From an uncultured bacterium (GTDB lineage Bacteria > Hydrothermota > Tepidihabitantia > Tepidihabitantales > Tepidihabitantaceae): a DNA stretch of 7,346 bases. Shown in pieces: positions 5,789 through 7,346 of this stretch; within the stretch, counting starts at the first letter, position 1; the number at the start of each line of letters is the position of its first letter. The DNA lies in NCBI GenBank assembly GCA_937139435.1, contig CAKZPX010000042.1, positions 1 through 7,346 of the forward strand, given 5' to 3'. Position numbers and translations under genes: made by a program. Below the pieces are notes generated by a model that saw only the letters and a program-made list of their open reading frames with translations, was not told where the DNA came from and made no database searches.

Positions 5789-7346
5789 ATGTCCTGGTTA
5801 TTGCTATTTTTTCTTGCCGGTACTGTTCCTGAGGGACAACTGGACATCAATCGTGCTTCACTTAAAGAAATAAGGGCTCTGCCGGTGGATTCGTTAACTG
5901 CGGTGCGCATATATGAATACCGGGAGCTTTACGGCAGATTTAACAGCATTTACGAACTGCTGAAGATTCCTGGAATCACTGTGGAGAAACTGGATGAACT
6001 CAAACTATTGATCTACATCAGCCCGAAAGGTCAGGAGGAGCGCCGGGAGGCAAATATCCAGCGGATTCAGAAGCGGCTGGCAACCGAGGACGGTCCGGGC
6101 GTGGTGATTGTTGAGGACTGGCAGGATCTTTTGCTTGACCCGCTTAATATCAATCGAGCAACAGTTGACGATTTACTGCGTTTGGAAAACGTTTCGCTGA
6201 TTGATGCGGTAGCGGTTGTCCGTTATATCAAGTCTGGTGGCAAAGTTGAGAGCCGGCGTGACCTGGCAAATCAGATACCCGGGCTTTCCACCTATGGTTA
6301 TCGTGGCATGCGGAACTATATTAAATTTATCGATCAGGAGCAGAAGCGCGGCTGGACCACGGGCAACTATCGACTGAAGTTTGAGTCCAGTTCTGAAGAG
6401 GAGCCGCTTGTTGAGGAGAATGATTTCACCGCCGCTCTGGAAAACCTGGTGACAGATAGCGCGGTGTTTCGTGATGCGGGCTACACGCCGGAGGAGGTGG
6501 CGTTCTTTCGCCAGCGTCTGGAGGCTGCACAACAGTTCCAGCGCGGGTTAAAAAGCCAGGCGAATTTTCAGCACCGGTTAAGGATGCGGGCGTGGGACAA
6601 GGTGCGGTTAGCCGGCTGGTTTGAACAACCGGTTTACGAAAACCGGTTGACAGGCGCGATAAAGGGGTATCTTACGCTTGATGATATTGGACCTTTGCGC
6701 CGGCTGGTTATCGGTGACTACCGGGTAACCCTGGGACAGGGTTTATTGATGGATAATAACTTCCAGTTACTGCCCCGGGTTTATAATCGGGCGGTTGGAA
6801 TTTTTGGCGATTTAAGTGAAAATCCCAACTGCGGTCTGCGGGGTGTGGCAGGTGATTTCCAGACTGGCCGACTCGGGGTTACCGGATTTTTCTCCCGGGT
6901 AAGACGCGATGCGATTTTGAATCCGGACTCTACGGTTAACTGGTACATAATTTCTTATCCCAGGTATCCGACCTTCCGTGATGTTCTGCTGGAGACCGGC
7001 GCCGGTGGTAACTTAAGGTTTGACCTTTCCAATCTGCTGTTTCTTCCGCTTGGTTCCAGGTTGGGAGTAAATCTCATGTCTCTGGGCGTAAACCGGGATT
7101 TTAAGCCTCTTGCCCGGTTTATTGACCTACCCGGTGATGATGATGTGCTTGATGATGTAAGTTACCTGTCCCTTGACAGTGGGCGAACGAGATTGTTTTA
7201 CTCGGCAGAATGGCGCACGGTGATTGATAACGTCTCTCTTGAAGGTGAATTCGCCCGCCAGCATAATGCTGGCAATGCCCTTTTGGTTAAGGCAAGAACC
7301 CAGTATGATTACCTTTATCTTAATGCTTTGTTTCGGCGCTATGATG
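5789..7346 (+). CDS. Exported protein with two ComEA-like helix-hairpin-helix units and a barrel-like region, 3' partial
   Basis: The frame is open from ATG 5789 to the window edge (519 complete codons); an in-frame TAA at 5780-5782 limits the start to this ATG or TTG 5786. Residues 3-10 (WLLLFFLA) look like a short signal peptide core, although no basic residue precedes it. Residues 18-77 are a first HhH unit (LDINRAS, ALPVDSL, FNSIYELLKIPGI). Residues 119-180 are a second, clearly duplicated one (LNINRAT, LENVSL, DLANQIPGL). A charged, helical linker follows (about 181-265). From about 265 onward the sequence turns into alternating, Gly-rich strands with GDYRVTLGQGLLM at 309-321. I recall this kind of motif from large uncharacterised HhH proteins of Bacteroidetes-like bacteria. 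ComEA HhH domains bind double-stranded DNA nonspecifically during uptake; here the domain would be periplasmic and attached to a putative outer-membrane barrel. AAGAG, 3 nt before the ATG, is a weak Shine-Dalgarno. DNA binding and the barrel are inferences. Confidence 0.85.
   Translation, partial: MSWLLLFFLAGTVPEGQLDINRASLKEIRALPVDSLTAVRIYEYRELYGRFNSIYELLKIPGITVEKLDELKLLIYISPKGQEERREANIQRIQKRLATEDGPGVVIVEDWQDLLLDPLNINRATVDDLLRLENVSLIDAVAVVRYIKSGGKVESRRDLANQIPGLSTYGYRGMRNYIKFIDQEQKRGWTTGNYRLKFESSSEEEPLVEENDFTAALENLVTDSAVFRDAGYTPEEVAFFRQRLEAAQQFQRGLKSQANFQHRLRMRAWDKVRLAGWFEQPVYENRLTGAIKGYLTLDDIGPLRRLVIGDYRVTLGQGLLMDNNFQLLPRVYNRAVGIFGDLSENPNCGLRGVAGDFQTGRLGVTGFFSRVRRDAILNPDSTVNWYIISYPRYPTFRDVLLETGAGGNLRFDLSNLLFLPLGSRLGVNLMSLGVNRDFKPLARFIDLPGDDDVLDDVSYLSLDSGRTRLFYSAEWRTVIDNVSLEGEFARQHNAGNALLVKARTQYDYLYLNALFRRYD

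Overview
The window looks like chromosome of a Gram-negative-type bacterium. Three of the six protein-coding genes encode outer-membrane or exported barrel-like proteins: a patatin-Omp85 fusion, a PorV/FadL-like barrel and a helix-hairpin-helix protein with a long barrel-like region. The DNA is moderately GC-rich. There are no phage, transposon, CRISPR or RNA-gene signatures. The PorV-like plus secreted HhH pair suggests one of the candidate phyla around the FCB group or WOR-3, but that placement is an inference from gene content and memory, not from a marker analysis.

Layout. Positions 2-1885 (+) hold the 3' part of a patatin-like phospholipase fused to a POTRA domain and an Omp85 barrel (PlpD-type, type Vd architecture); the catalytic serine lies upstream of the window. 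It converges on a minus-strand pair and the two stop codons overlap. That pair is mnmG (2513-4417, tRNA U34 modification), followed by a short QueG-like double [4Fe-4S] protein (1882-2559), with the two reading frames overlapping by 47 nt. If the QueG-like protein is a true epoxyqueuosine reductase, both genes act on tRNA wobble position 34.

A short divergent promoter region (4418-4500) separates mnmG from a plus-strand run: a small acidic membrane-anchored protein of unknown function (4501-4809), a 145-nt spacer with a promoter and an odd open antisense frame, a PorV/FadL-like outer-membrane protein (4955-5779), and, 9 nt later, a large exported protein with two ComEA-like HhH units followed by a beta-rich region (5789 to the window end, truncated there).

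The most notable points are the exported HhH-barrel protein paired with a PorV-like barrel, which is a candidate outer-membrane DNA-handling or secretion unit. A second is the recurring placement of a -10 box 8-9 nt before the start codon of genes that lack a Shine-Dalgarno, which suggests leaderless or near-leaderless transcripts. By contrast, the operon-internal QueG-like gene has a perfect GGAGGG.
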